Shown here: positions 1-5,419 of the stretch, piece after piece
Position numbering within the stretch: the stretch's first letter is position 1
How the letters are laid out: each line of letters begins with the position of its first letter
Origin: JBEKJU01 sp050011095
Lineage (GTDB): Bacteria > Desulfobacterota > Syntrophorhabdia > Syntrophorhabdales > WCHB1-27
NCBI GenBank assembly: GCA_050011095.1
Contig: JBEKJU010000183.1
Location: 1 to 7,455, forward strand
DNA length: 7,455 nucleotides
Direction: 5' to 3'
Position numbers and translations under genes: made by a program
The notes under the pieces: generated by a model
Databases searched by the model: none
The model's input: only the letters and a program-made list of their open reading frames with translations
What the model was told of the DNA's origin: nothing

Positions 1-137
1 GAGACGGGGCGGGAAGCGGACAAAGCGCGCGACGCAAGGCAATGTTCCCGGCGCTGGAGACGAAAGTAGTCTTTCCCGGAGAGAAAGAGGGCCGTAGGTT
101 CCAAATGCGTTTGCCCTGGGACAACACCGCATCTCCC
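1..137. other. Upstream region with no recognisable gene
   Basis: No protein family is recognisable here in any frame. Frame 1 is open from the window edge to a TAG at 67-69 and could be the last 22 codons of an upstream gene, but the residues are low-complexity and charged and I cannot assign them. A frame-3 reading (ATG at 42) runs straight through the promoter and into the leader region and is best treated as chance. Short GAAAG/CTTTC inverted repeats lie at 62-88, but no U-tract follows them. Confidence 0.4.
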
Positions 138-166
138 TTGACAAAAAAATGGAAATGCCCTATAGT
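138..166 (+). promoter_or_regulatory. Sigma70-type promoter of the aro operon
   Basis: A perfect -35 hexamer TTGACA (138-143) is separated by exactly 17 bp from TATAGT (161-166), which matches the -10 consensus at five of six positions. It is the only strong promoter seen upstream of the operon. Its expected transcription start, about 5-9 bases after the -10 box, falls at roughly 171-175. That is at or just before the ATG of the leader ORF at 175, so the mRNA would have almost no 5' UTR ahead of the leader peptide. The placement immediately before an attenuator-like leader and aroF makes this the likely main promoter for all seven genes. Confidence 0.85.
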
Positions 167-174
167 AGAGAACC

Positions 175-249
175 ATGAATATTATGGCACTTTTTTCCGG
201 CTATTACTTCTTTTTTTGGTTTAGGGACAGGCACCCACGGTGTCCTTGA
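175..249 (+). CDS. Aromatic-rich attenuator leader peptide (24 aa)
   Basis: This small ORF runs from ATG 175 to TGA 247-249. Residues 10-16 are YYFFFWF (TAT TAC TTC TTT TTT TGG TTT), seven aromatic codons in a row, with one more Phe at residue 7. Such runs are the signature of leader peptides in ribosome-mediated attenuation, where a ribosome starved of charged tRNA stalls and alters the folding of the nascent RNA. The ORF lies just downstream of a strong promoter, upstream of two U-tailed hairpins and ahead of the operon that makes Phe, Tyr and Trp precursors, which fits that role. Its last codons (231-241) are complementary to the 5' arm of the first terminator. No convincing Shine-Dalgarno precedes ATG 175, and the predicted transcript start suggests leaderless initiation. 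ATG 184 in the same frame would give a 21-residue form with the same aromatic run. No homologue search was possible; the call rests on codon content and context. Confidence 0.85.
   Translation: MNIMALFSGYYFFFWFRDRHPRCP
223..247 (+). promoter_or_regulatory. Possible pause hairpin in leader ORF
   Basis: AGGGACA (223-229) can pair with TGTCCTT (241-247), 7 bp including one G-U, leaving an 11-base loop. An alternative inner stem pairs GGCACC (230-235) with GGTGTC (239-244). Both sit within the last codons of the leader ORF and begin right after the aromatic codons. That is where attenuators usually carry a 1:2 pause structure that synchronises polymerase with the leading ribosome. The stems are short, so this is a plausible but weak assignment. 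Confidence 0.4.
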
Positions 250-280
250 CTACCTTTGGGTAAGTGAGGGCCATGGGTGC
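231..280 (+). promoter_or_regulatory. Candidate antiterminator pairing (segments A:B)
   Basis: GCACCCACGGT (231-241, segment A) can pair with GCCATGGGTGC (270-280, segment B). There are seven consecutive Watson-Crick pairs (231-237 with 274-280), one C-A mismatch, two G-C pairs and a closing G-U. Segment B largely overlaps the 5' arm of terminator 1 (268-278), so the two structures exclude each other. Segment A lies 9-19 bases beyond the last aromatic codon. A ribosome stalled early in the aromatic run would leave it free, while one that reaches the stop codon at 247 would cover it. This geometry is what ribosome-controlled attenuation needs. Folding energies were not computed. Confidence 0.65.
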
Positions 281-306
281 AAGACCCATGGCCCTTTTCG
301 TTTTTT
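267..306 (+). terminator. Intrinsic terminator 1 of the aro attenuator
   Basis: GGGCCATGGGT (268-278) and ACCCATGGCCC (284-294) form a perfect 11-bp stem with a 5-base loop (GCAAG). It can be extended by A267-T295 and is followed by the tract TTTTCGTTTTTT (295-306). This is a textbook rho-independent terminator. It sits between the leader peptide stop (247-249) and aroF (365), so it would end transcription before the structural genes unless its 5' arm is taken up by the upstream antiterminator segment. Confidence 0.88.
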
Positions 307-337
307 AGGCCATGGAAATCCCATGGCCTTTTGTTTT
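307..337 (+). terminator. Second tandem terminator hairpin before aroF
   Basis: AGGCCATGG (307-315) and CCATGGCCT (321-329) form a perfect 9-bp stem with a 5-base loop (AAATC), followed by a T-rich tail (329-337, TTTTGTTTT). It shares the GGCCATGG core with terminator 1 and starts immediately after that element's U-tract. The 3' arm of terminator 1 (286-293) can pair over 8 bp with the 5' arm of this hairpin (308-315). If terminator 1 is opened by the antiterminator, its freed 3' arm could therefore also block this one. It could equally act as a simple back-up terminator. Confidence 0.75.
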
Positions 338-364
338 GGAAAGGGGCTTCCCGGGAGGAGGGAG

Positions 365-1177
365 ATGACAGACCTGAGGCTCGCAATGTTGAACGGCGGC
401 GGCAGGACAGTCGTTCCGGTCGATTCCGTCAGGATCGGCGAGGGATTTACCGTTATAGCGGGTCCGTGCACGGTGGAGAGCGAACGGCAGACCATCGAGA
501 CGGCCATCGCCGTCAGGAAGGCCGGCGCGCACGCCCTGCGCGGGGGGGCCTTCAAGCCGCGCAGCTCGCCCTACGCGTTTCAGGGTCTCGGTCTGAAGGG
601 CCTTCAGATCCTGAAGAAGGCGAGGGAAGAGACGGGCCTGCCCATCGTGACGGAGGTGATCGACTCGCGGGATGTCTTTTGGGTGGGTGAGTATGCCGAC
701 GTGCTCCAGATCGGCGCGAGGAACATGCAGAACTTCTCGCTCCTCAAGGAGGTGGGGCGATCGAATAGACCCGTCCTTCTGAAGAGGGGCATGAACTCCA
801 CCATCGAGGAGTGGCTCAACTGCGCCGAGTATATCCTCAGCGAGGGGAACCCCAACGTGATACTCTGCGAGAGGGGGATACGCACCTTCGAGAAATATAC
901 GAGAAATACGCTCGATCTCAGCGCGGTGCCCGCCATCAAGGAGCTGAGCCATCTCCCCATTATCGTCGATCCCTCTCACGCAACGGGAAAGGTGTCGCTC
1001 GTCCCGTCCTTGACCCTCGCGGCGGTTGCCGCGGGCGCCGACGGGGTGATCATCGAGGTCGACATCAATCCCGAGGGCGCCCTCTGCGACCGCGATCAGA
1101 CGCTCAACCCCGCCCAGTTCACGGACATCATGGGAAAGATCGACGGCCTCCACCGGTTTATGGCGGGCCCGCGATGA
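365..1177 (+). CDS. aroF: DAHP synthase, short type I-beta form
   Basis: 3-Deoxy-D-arabino-heptulosonate-7-phosphate synthase (270 aa) condenses PEP and erythrose-4-phosphate in the first, committing step of the shikimate pathway. Visible motifs are IAGPCTVES (31-39), the PEP-site KPRSSPY (64-70), QIGARNMQN (115-123), LLKRGM (138-143), VDPSHATG (201-208) and EVDINPEGALCDRDQ (231-245). Candidate metal ligands are C35, H205, E231 and D242. Their spacing matches, as I recall it, that of the Thermotoga maritima enzyme with no gaps. Only about 30 residues precede AGPC, so the N-terminal ferredoxin-like feedback domain of the T. maritima type (roughly 65 residues) is missing and the enzyme is probably not allosterically inhibited. 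The ATG at 365 is chosen because GGAGG (354-358) lies 6 bases upstream. The in-frame ATG at 323 lies inside the second terminator stem and lacks an SD. Expression is probably controlled by the upstream attenuator. The stop overlaps the aroB start (ATGA). The symbol aroF is a convention for first-step isozymes; the family call is secure. Confidence 0.95.
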   Translation: MTDLRLAMLNGGGRTVVPVDSVRIGEGFTVIAGPCTVESERQTIETAIAVRKAGAHALRGGAFKPRSSPYAFQGLGLKGLQILKKAREETGLPIVTEVIDSRDVFWVGEYADVLQIGARNMQNFSLLKEVGRSNRPVLLKRGMNSTIEEWLNCAEYILSEGNPNVILCERGIRTFEKYTRNTLDLSAVPAIKELSHLPIIVDPSHATGKVSLVPSLTLAAVAAGADGVIIEVDINPEGALCDRDQTLNPAQFTDIMGKIDGLHRFMAGPR

Positions 1178-2211
1178 GGCGGATCGACATCACGGCGTCA
1201 TCGGGCGCCCCGGTCATCGCAATCGCCGAATCCCTTTCGCGCCTCCCCGAGTATGTCGGCGCCGCCAAGGGCGTGATCGTCACCGACCGGGTGGTCAGGC
1301 GCCTTCACGGGAAGGCCTTTCCACAATGGGAGGTGATCGAGATCGGCGCGGGCGAAGGGTCGAAGACACTCGGTGCGGTCGCGGGCATTTATAAAGAGTT
1401 CCTCCGCCACGGGGTCGACCGCGTCACCTGCGTTGTCGCCATAGGCGGCGGGATCGTCTGCGACGTGGCCGGCTTTGCCGCATCGACGTATTTGAGAGGT
1501 CTGCGGTTCGGCTTCGCGCCCACGACGCTCCTGGCGCAGGTTGACGCCTCGGTGGGGGGAAAAAATGGCGTCAACCTGGACGGCTACAAGAACCTGATCG
1601 GCACCTTCACCCAGCCCGCCTTCGTGCTCTGCGACCTCGACCTCCTCGGGACGCTTCCCGAGCGAGAGCTGCAAAACGGCTTTGCCGAGGTCGTTAAACA
1701 GGCGGCCGTCGGAGATGAAAACCTCTTCTCCTTTCTTGAGGCGCACCGGGAAAAGGCCCTTCGCCTCGACCGGGACGTGATCGGGCACATCGTCCATGGC
1801 TGCCTGACCGTAAAGGGCGCGATTGTCTCCAGGGACGAGCGGGAATCGGGGGTAAGGAGGACGCTCAATTTCGGCCACACGATAGGCCATGCGGTTGAAA
1901 AGGCCTATCACGTCGATCACGGCCGGGCAATCGGCCTGGGCATGGTAGCCGCCTCAAAGCTCTCCGTCGCAAAGGGCCTCCTTTCCCAGGACGACGCGGC
2001 GAGGATCGAGGCCCTCCTTTCCTCCTTCGGCCTTCCCGTCGCGATGGAGATGGACAGCCGCGCCCTGGGGGACGCGCTGGAAAAGGACAAGAAGAGGGAG
2101 GGCGGCTTGATCCATTTCGTCCTGCTCGAAGGGATCGGAAGGGCCAGGGTCGTACCAATCGCGCTTGATGCCCTCAGGGAGGTGATCGATGATCTGTGTC
2201 AGCCTCGCTGA
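1174..2211 (+). CDS. aroB: 3-Dehydroquinate synthase
   Basis: A 345-aa cytoplasmic NAD- and divalent-metal-dependent enzyme that cyclises DAHP to 3-dehydroquinate, the second shikimate step. Visible family motifs are GEGSKT (60-65, NAD site), the glycine-rich AIGGGIVCDVAGF (89-101), APTTLLAQVDASVGGKNGVN (115-134), GFAEVVKQA (169-177), LNFGHTIGHA (231-240) and DHGRAIGLGM (248-257). By family knowledge the metal ligands would be E172, H235 and H249, and K130 and K175 are the conserved active-site lysines; all are present. The length is typical. The start at 1174 overlaps the aroF stop by four bases (ATGA). The SD is poor, which suggests translational coupling by reinitiation. The 3' end overlaps aroD by 23 bases. 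The frame stays open for 121 codons upstream of the start, but that stretch lies inside aroF and looks like shadow sequence. Confidence 0.96.
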   Translation: MRRIDITASSGAPVIAIAESLSRLPEYVGAAKGVIVTDRVVRRLHGKAFPQWEVIEIGAGEGSKTLGAVAGIYKEFLRHGVDRVTCVVAIGGGIVCDVAGFAASTYLRGLRFGFAPTTLLAQVDASVGGKNGVNLDGYKNLIGTFTQPAFVLCDLDLLGTLPERELQNGFAEVVKQAAVGDENLFSFLEAHREKALRLDRDVIGHIVHGCLTVKGAIVSRDERESGVRRTLNFGHTIGHAVEKAYHVDHGRAIGLGMVAASKLSVAKGLLSQDDAARIEALLSSFGLPVAMEMDSRALGDALEKDKKREGGLIHFVLLEGIGRARVVPIALDALREVIDDLCQPR

Positions 2212-2845
2212 AGAATCGGTCGTCTCCTGCCTCGCGGCCCTCGAAGACGTGGCCTTCGCCGAGATACGCCTCGACAGGATGGGCCTCGATGCGGCCGATG
2301 TGCGCACCATTTTCTCACGCCACCCCAATCTCATCGCCACGTGCTCGCCCGGCGCGCTTCCAGACGCCACCCGCGGGATGCTCCTTCTGGCGGCGATCGA
2401 CTCCGGGGCCGCCTATGTCGACGTGGAGCTTGACGCCCCGGACGAGTACCGGGAGGACATCGTGAGGCGCGCGCGGTCGGCCGGCTGCGCCGTGATTGTC
2501 TCATTCCACGACCACGCGGGGACGCCCGAGGCAGCCGTGCTTCGCGAGACGGTCGGCGCCTGCTTCGCGAAAGGGGCGGACATCGCCAAGATAGCCTGCG
2601 CGGTCCGCTCTAAGGCGGATAACGCCCGGCTCCTCGGCCTTCTCGACGACGCGAGAAGGATCGTGGTCGTCGGCATGGGCAGGATGGGCCGGGTAGTGAG
2701 GCTCGCGGCCCCCCTCCTAGGAAGCCCCTTTACGTTCGCGTGCCTCGCGGAGGGGAAGGAGACGGCGGACGGTCAGATCGATCAGCGCGCGCTCGGGATT
2801 CTCCTTCGGGCGCTCGCATCCGGCGAAGGGACAGGCGCGCCATGA
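2189..2845 (+). CDS. aroD: 3-Dehydroquinate dehydratase, type I
   Basis: Type I dehydroquinase (218 aa, short compared with about 252 in E. coli) dehydrates 3-dehydroquinate to 3-dehydroshikimate through a Schiff-base lysine. Visible features are E25 and R27 in AEIRLD; the catalytic His in VSFHDH (H107); the Schiff-base Lys in ADIAKIA (K134); R171 before APLLGS, equivalent to E. coli Arg213; and the C-terminal GQ (195-196) that closes the active site. The E. coli SAPGQ loop reads TADGQ here, so Ser232 is replaced by Thr. The usual Arg of the TCRP/TFR motif (E. coli Arg82) is Ser53 (TCSPG), and the following EGG is absent. The start at 2189 has a strong SD (AGGGAGGT) and overlaps aroB by 23 bases. 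The stop overlaps the next start by four bases. The key catalytic pair is intact, so activity is expected, but the Arg change is unusual. Confidence 0.92.
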   Translation: MICVSLAEESVVSCLAALEDVAFAEIRLDRMGLDAADVRTIFSRHPNLIATCSPGALPDATRGMLLLAAIDSGAAYVDVELDAPDEYREDIVRRARSAGCAVIVSFHDHAGTPEAAVLRETVGACFAKGADIAKIACAVRSKADNARLLGLLDDARRIVVVGMGRMGRVVRLAAPLLGSPFTFACLAEGKETADGQIDQRALGILLRALASGEGTGAP

Positions 2846-4149
2846 CGGCCCTCTACGCGGTTGCCGGAAACCCCGTCTTTCACAGCAGGAGCCCCATCAT
2901 CTTCAATACGGCCTTCAGGGAGCTTGCCGTCGACGCGCGCTACCTCCGCCTCGCGGCCTCCACCGCCCGTGAAATAATAGACCTCGCCCGGCAGATCGGC
3001 CTTGACGGCCTCAACATCACCTCCCCCTTCAAGACCGGGATCATGGGCCACTTGGACGGGTTGGAGGCCGATGCCGCGCGGGTGGGGTCGGTCAATACGG
3101 TCGTGAAGAGGGCAGGCCGCTATATCGGCTGCAACACGGACATTGCCGGCGTCCTTTCCGCGGTCAGGGGCGCGGGCCTTGAGCCCTCAGGGCAAAAGGC
3201 CATCGTCCTCGGCGCTGGAGGGGCGGCGCGGGCCGCGGCCTTCGCCCTTCTTTCGGCGGGCGGCAGCGTGGTCCTTTCGAACCGCACGTTCGAGAGGGCC
3301 CGCGACGCGGCGAAGGCGCTCGGATGCGAGGCCGTCCCCCTTCACGACGTCGCGGGGCCGCTAGCGGAGGCCCGCCTCCTCATCTCCGCCATTGCCTCGG
3401 CGGACCGGGTGGTCGATCCCGCCCTGCTCCATCCCGATCTCCTCGTCCTCGATGCCCTCTATTCCCGCCCCACGGCCCTTGTGCGGGATGCGGGCGACAG
3501 GGGGTGCGCGGTGATCGACGGACGGGAGTGGCTTCTCGGCCAGGCGGCCCCCGCCTTCAGCCTTTTCACGGCGCTTTCCGCCCCCCTTGGGCCGATGCGG
3601 AAGGCCCTCTTTAAGACGAGGCGGGACGCGAGGAGGAACATCGCCCTCATCGGGTTCATGGGCACGGGGAAATCGGCGGTCGCTTCCGGGATCGCCGGGA
3701 TGAGCGGCCTGACCCTTCTCGACATCGACAGGCAGATCGAAAAAAAAGCGGGTTCGGCCATCGCGGAGATCTTCGAGCGCAGCGGGGAAGAGGCGTTCAG
3801 GAGGATGGAGCAGGCGGAAATCGACGGCCTCAGGCTCGTGACGCGCCATGTCGTCTCCCTGGGCGGCGGCGCCGTGGGCACCAGGGCGAACGTGCGGGTC
3901 CTCCGGAACAACTGTCTCTCGGTCTGGCTCTGGGCGGACGTGCCGACGATCCTCCAAAGGGTCGGCAAGGACGGGACAAGGCCCCTTCTGAGCGGCAACG
4001 ATGCAGAGGCGGACGCACGGGCGCTTTTGGCGATGCGCCTCTCAGGGTACGCCCGCGCCGCCGATCTCCTCATTTCCACGGAGGGAAAGGGGCCGGAAGA
4101 GATCGCGGGGAGGATATGGGATGAGATTCATCACGCCTTCACGGGTTAA
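2842..4149 (+). CDS. aroE-aroK: Fused shikimate dehydrogenase-shikimate kinase (AroE-AroK)
   Basis: One uninterrupted 435-aa frame carries two enzymes. Residues 1 to about 250 are shikimate dehydrogenase (3-dehydroshikimate to shikimate, NADPH): SRSP (15-18), NITSPFK with catalytic K64, GCNTD with catalytic D100, the Rossmann motif LGAGGAAR (123-130), SNRT (146-149) and GQAAPAFSLFT (233-243). Residues from about 265 to 435 are shikimate kinase (shikimate to shikimate-3-phosphate, ATP): P-loop GFMGTGKS (271-278), LDIDRQIE (293-300), FRRME with R320, SLGGGAV (339-345), GTRPLL (378-383) in the lid and RLSGYARAA (399-407). A basic linker of about 15 residues (MRKALFKTRRDARRN) joins them. An in-frame ATG at 3595 could in principle start a separate kinase but has no clear SD. 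The start overlaps the aroD stop (ATGA). The two activities are consecutive in the pathway, so fusion would ensure equal dosage and perhaps help substrate transfer. Both sets of key residues are intact. Confidence 0.94.
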   Translation: MTALYAVAGNPVFHSRSPIIFNTAFRELAVDARYLRLAASTAREIIDLARQIGLDGLNITSPFKTGIMGHLDGLEADAARVGSVNTVVKRAGRYIGCNTDIAGVLSAVRGAGLEPSGQKAIVLGAGGAARAAAFALLSAGGSVVLSNRTFERARDAAKALGCEAVPLHDVAGPLAEARLLISAIASADRVVDPALLHPDLLVLDALYSRPTALVRDAGDRGCAVIDGREWLLGQAAPAFSLFTALSAPLGPMRKALFKTRRDARRNIALIGFMGTGKSAVASGIAGMSGLTLLDIDRQIEKKAGSAIAEIFERSGEEAFRRMEQAEIDGLRLVTRHVVSLGGGAVGTRANVRVLRNNCLSVWLWADVPTILQRVGKDGTRPLLSGNDAEADARALLAMRLSGYARAADLLISTEGKGPEEIAGRIWDEIHHAFTG

Positions 4150-5419
4150 GGGAACAATCATCGCGCCGCCCTCGAAGAGCATGACCGGCCGGGCCCTGGC
4201 CGCGGCCCTGCTCAGCCGCGGCCTCTCGGAGATAGAGAACCCCTCGCTCTCCGATGACGGTCTCGTGTCGGCGGAGGTTATCGAGGCGCTCGGCGCGCGG
4301 ATAGACCCGCGCGGACATGCCCGAGGGGCCGAGGGGCCGACCGCGGCGGAGACGGGGGAAAACCGGTTTTTCGTCCACGGCACGGGCCGGGATGGGCTGG
4401 GCAGGCCGGAAGGCGTCCTCAACTGCCGGGAATCGGGGCTCGCCATGCGCATCTTCACGCCGATTGCCGCGCTGATCCCCGGCAGGACCACGCTCGTCGC
4501 CTCGGGCTCGCTCATCACGCGACCCATGGGGATGATGGAATCCCTGGCCGCCCTGGGCGCCTCCTGCGTGACGGACAACGGCCACGCCCCCATCATTGTC
4601 AGGGGCCCCTTGAAAGGCGGTCATGCCTCCATCGACGGGTCCGTAACCTCCCAGTTCCTGAGCGGGCTCCTCATGGCCCTTCCCCTCTGCGAGACGGATT
4701 CCCTCGTCACGGTCGTCGGGCTGAAGAGCCTGCCCTACGTGCGGATGACCGTCCAGCTCCTCCGTGCTTTCGGCGTGGAAATAGACCATGACGATGCGCT
4801 CGGGGCGTTCGCCGTCGCGGGGAACCAGGCCTATCGCCCGTCCGCCTGCACGGTCGAGGGCGACTGGTCGGGGGCGTCCTTTCTCCTCGTCGCCGGGGCG
4901 ATCGCGGGAGACGTGACCGTAAGGGGCCTCGATCCCGCGTCCCTTCAGGCGGATCGGGCCATCATCGACGTCCTCGCGGAAGCGGGCGCCCGGGTGGATG
5001 CCGGGCGCGACCACGTCTCCGTCGAGCGATGCGACCTCAGGGCCTTTCACGTCGACGCGACGGCATGTCCCGACCTCTTCCCCCCTCTCGTCGCCCTCGC
5101 GGGCGCGTGCGAGGGGACAAGCGTGATCCATGGCCTTGACCGATTGACCCACAAGGAGAGCGACCGGGCACGGGCGCTTTCCGAGGAGTTCGGGAAAATG
5201 GGCATTGCCGTGAGGCCGGCGGGCAATGCCATGGAGGTCCGGGGAGGCTGTGCGCACGGGGCCCTCGTCGACTCCCACAACGACCACCGGATCGCCATGG
5301 CATGCGCCGTGGCGGGCCTGGTCGCGAAGGGAAGGATCACGCTTACCGGCTCATCGTGCGTCCACAAATCCTATCCCGCCTTTTTTTCCGACCTCGCCGC
5401 ATTGGGCGTGGAATCATGA
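4121..5419 (+). CDS. aroA: EPSP synthase (3-phosphoshikimate 1-carboxyvinyltransferase)
   Basis: A 432-aa transferase that moves the enolpyruvyl group of PEP to shikimate-3-phosphate, giving EPSP. Visible family features are PPSKSMTGRAL (16-26; K19, S20, R24), CRESGLAMR (102-110), RPMGMMESL (135-142), TSQFL (176-180), VEGDWSGASF (245-254), PDLFPPLVALA (317-327, with D318 the likely catalytic base), THKESDRA (343-350, E346), DSHNDHRIAMA (384-394) and VHKSYPAFF (414-422). The N-terminal loop has ESGLAMRI where E. coli has NAGTAMRP, so this is not the classical class I sequence. The ATG at 4121 has GGGGAGGA 7-14 bases upstream and agrees with the family N-terminus. It overlaps aroE-aroK by 29 bases. 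The frame stays open for 40 codons upstream, but that stretch is inside the kinase coding region. The stop overlaps aroC by four bases. Confidence 0.96.
   Translation: MRFITPSRVKGTIIAPPSKSMTGRALAAALLSRGLSEIENPSLSDDGLVSAEVIEALGARIDPRGHARGAEGPTAAETGENRFFVHGTGRDGLGRPEGVLNCRESGLAMRIFTPIAALIPGRTTLVASGSLITRPMGMMESLAALGASCVTDNGHAPIIVRGPLKGGHASIDGSVTSQFLSGLLMALPLCETDSLVTVVGLKSLPYVRMTVQLLRAFGVEIDHDDALGAFAVAGNQAYRPSACTVEGDWSGASFLLVAGAIAGDVTVRGLDPASLQADRAIIDVLAEAGARVDAGRDHVSVERCDLRAFHVDATACPDLFPPLVALAGACEGTSVIHGLDRLTHKESDRARALSEEFGKMGIAVRPAGNAMEVRGGCAHGALVDSHNDHRIAMACAVAGLVAKGRITLTGSSCVHKSYPAFFSDLAALGVES

Noticed and set aside
62..88. GAAAG/CTTTC inverted repeats as a terminator of an upstream gene
   Set aside because: Stems of only 5-6 bp in two competing registers, with no U-tract.
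42..224. A 60-codon plus-strand ORF with some aromatic residues near its end
   Set aside because: It reads through the -35/-10 promoter in a different frame from the leader peptide, has no SD and no recognisable family. Its C-terminal composition is a by-product of the T-rich leader codons.
268..329. Four GGCCATGG/CCATGGCC palindromes as operator sites for a DNA-binding repressor
   Set aside because: They fall exactly into two hairpins with 5-base loops and U-tracts, downstream of the promoter, which fits RNA terminators better. A dual role cannot be excluded.
175..337. T-box or other riboswitch as the leader mechanism
   Set aside because: No T-box sequence (AGGGTGG-like with a specifier loop) and no long structured aptamer. 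The aromatic-codon ORF plus competing hairpins is explained by ribosome-mediated attenuation.
323..364. Upstream ATG as an alternative start of DAHP synthase
   Set aside because: The ATG lies within the 3' arm of the second terminator hairpin, lacks an SD and adds residues unlike the family. The ATG at 365 has GGAGG at 6-base spacing.
305..1153. Long minus-strand open frame opposite aroF
   Set aside because: It is a shadow of GC-rich codon usage in a well-supported gene on the plus strand; no family resemblance and no SD.
3595..4149. Separate shikimate kinase gene starting at the internal ATG
   Set aside because: No stop separates it from the dehydrogenase domain and no convincing SD precedes it, so a fusion is the simpler reading.
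4139..5287. 382-codon minus-strand open frame opposite aroA
   Set aside because: Again a shadow frame in GC-rich DNA. The plus strand encodes a complete EPSP synthase, and the antisense product has no recognisable domain.
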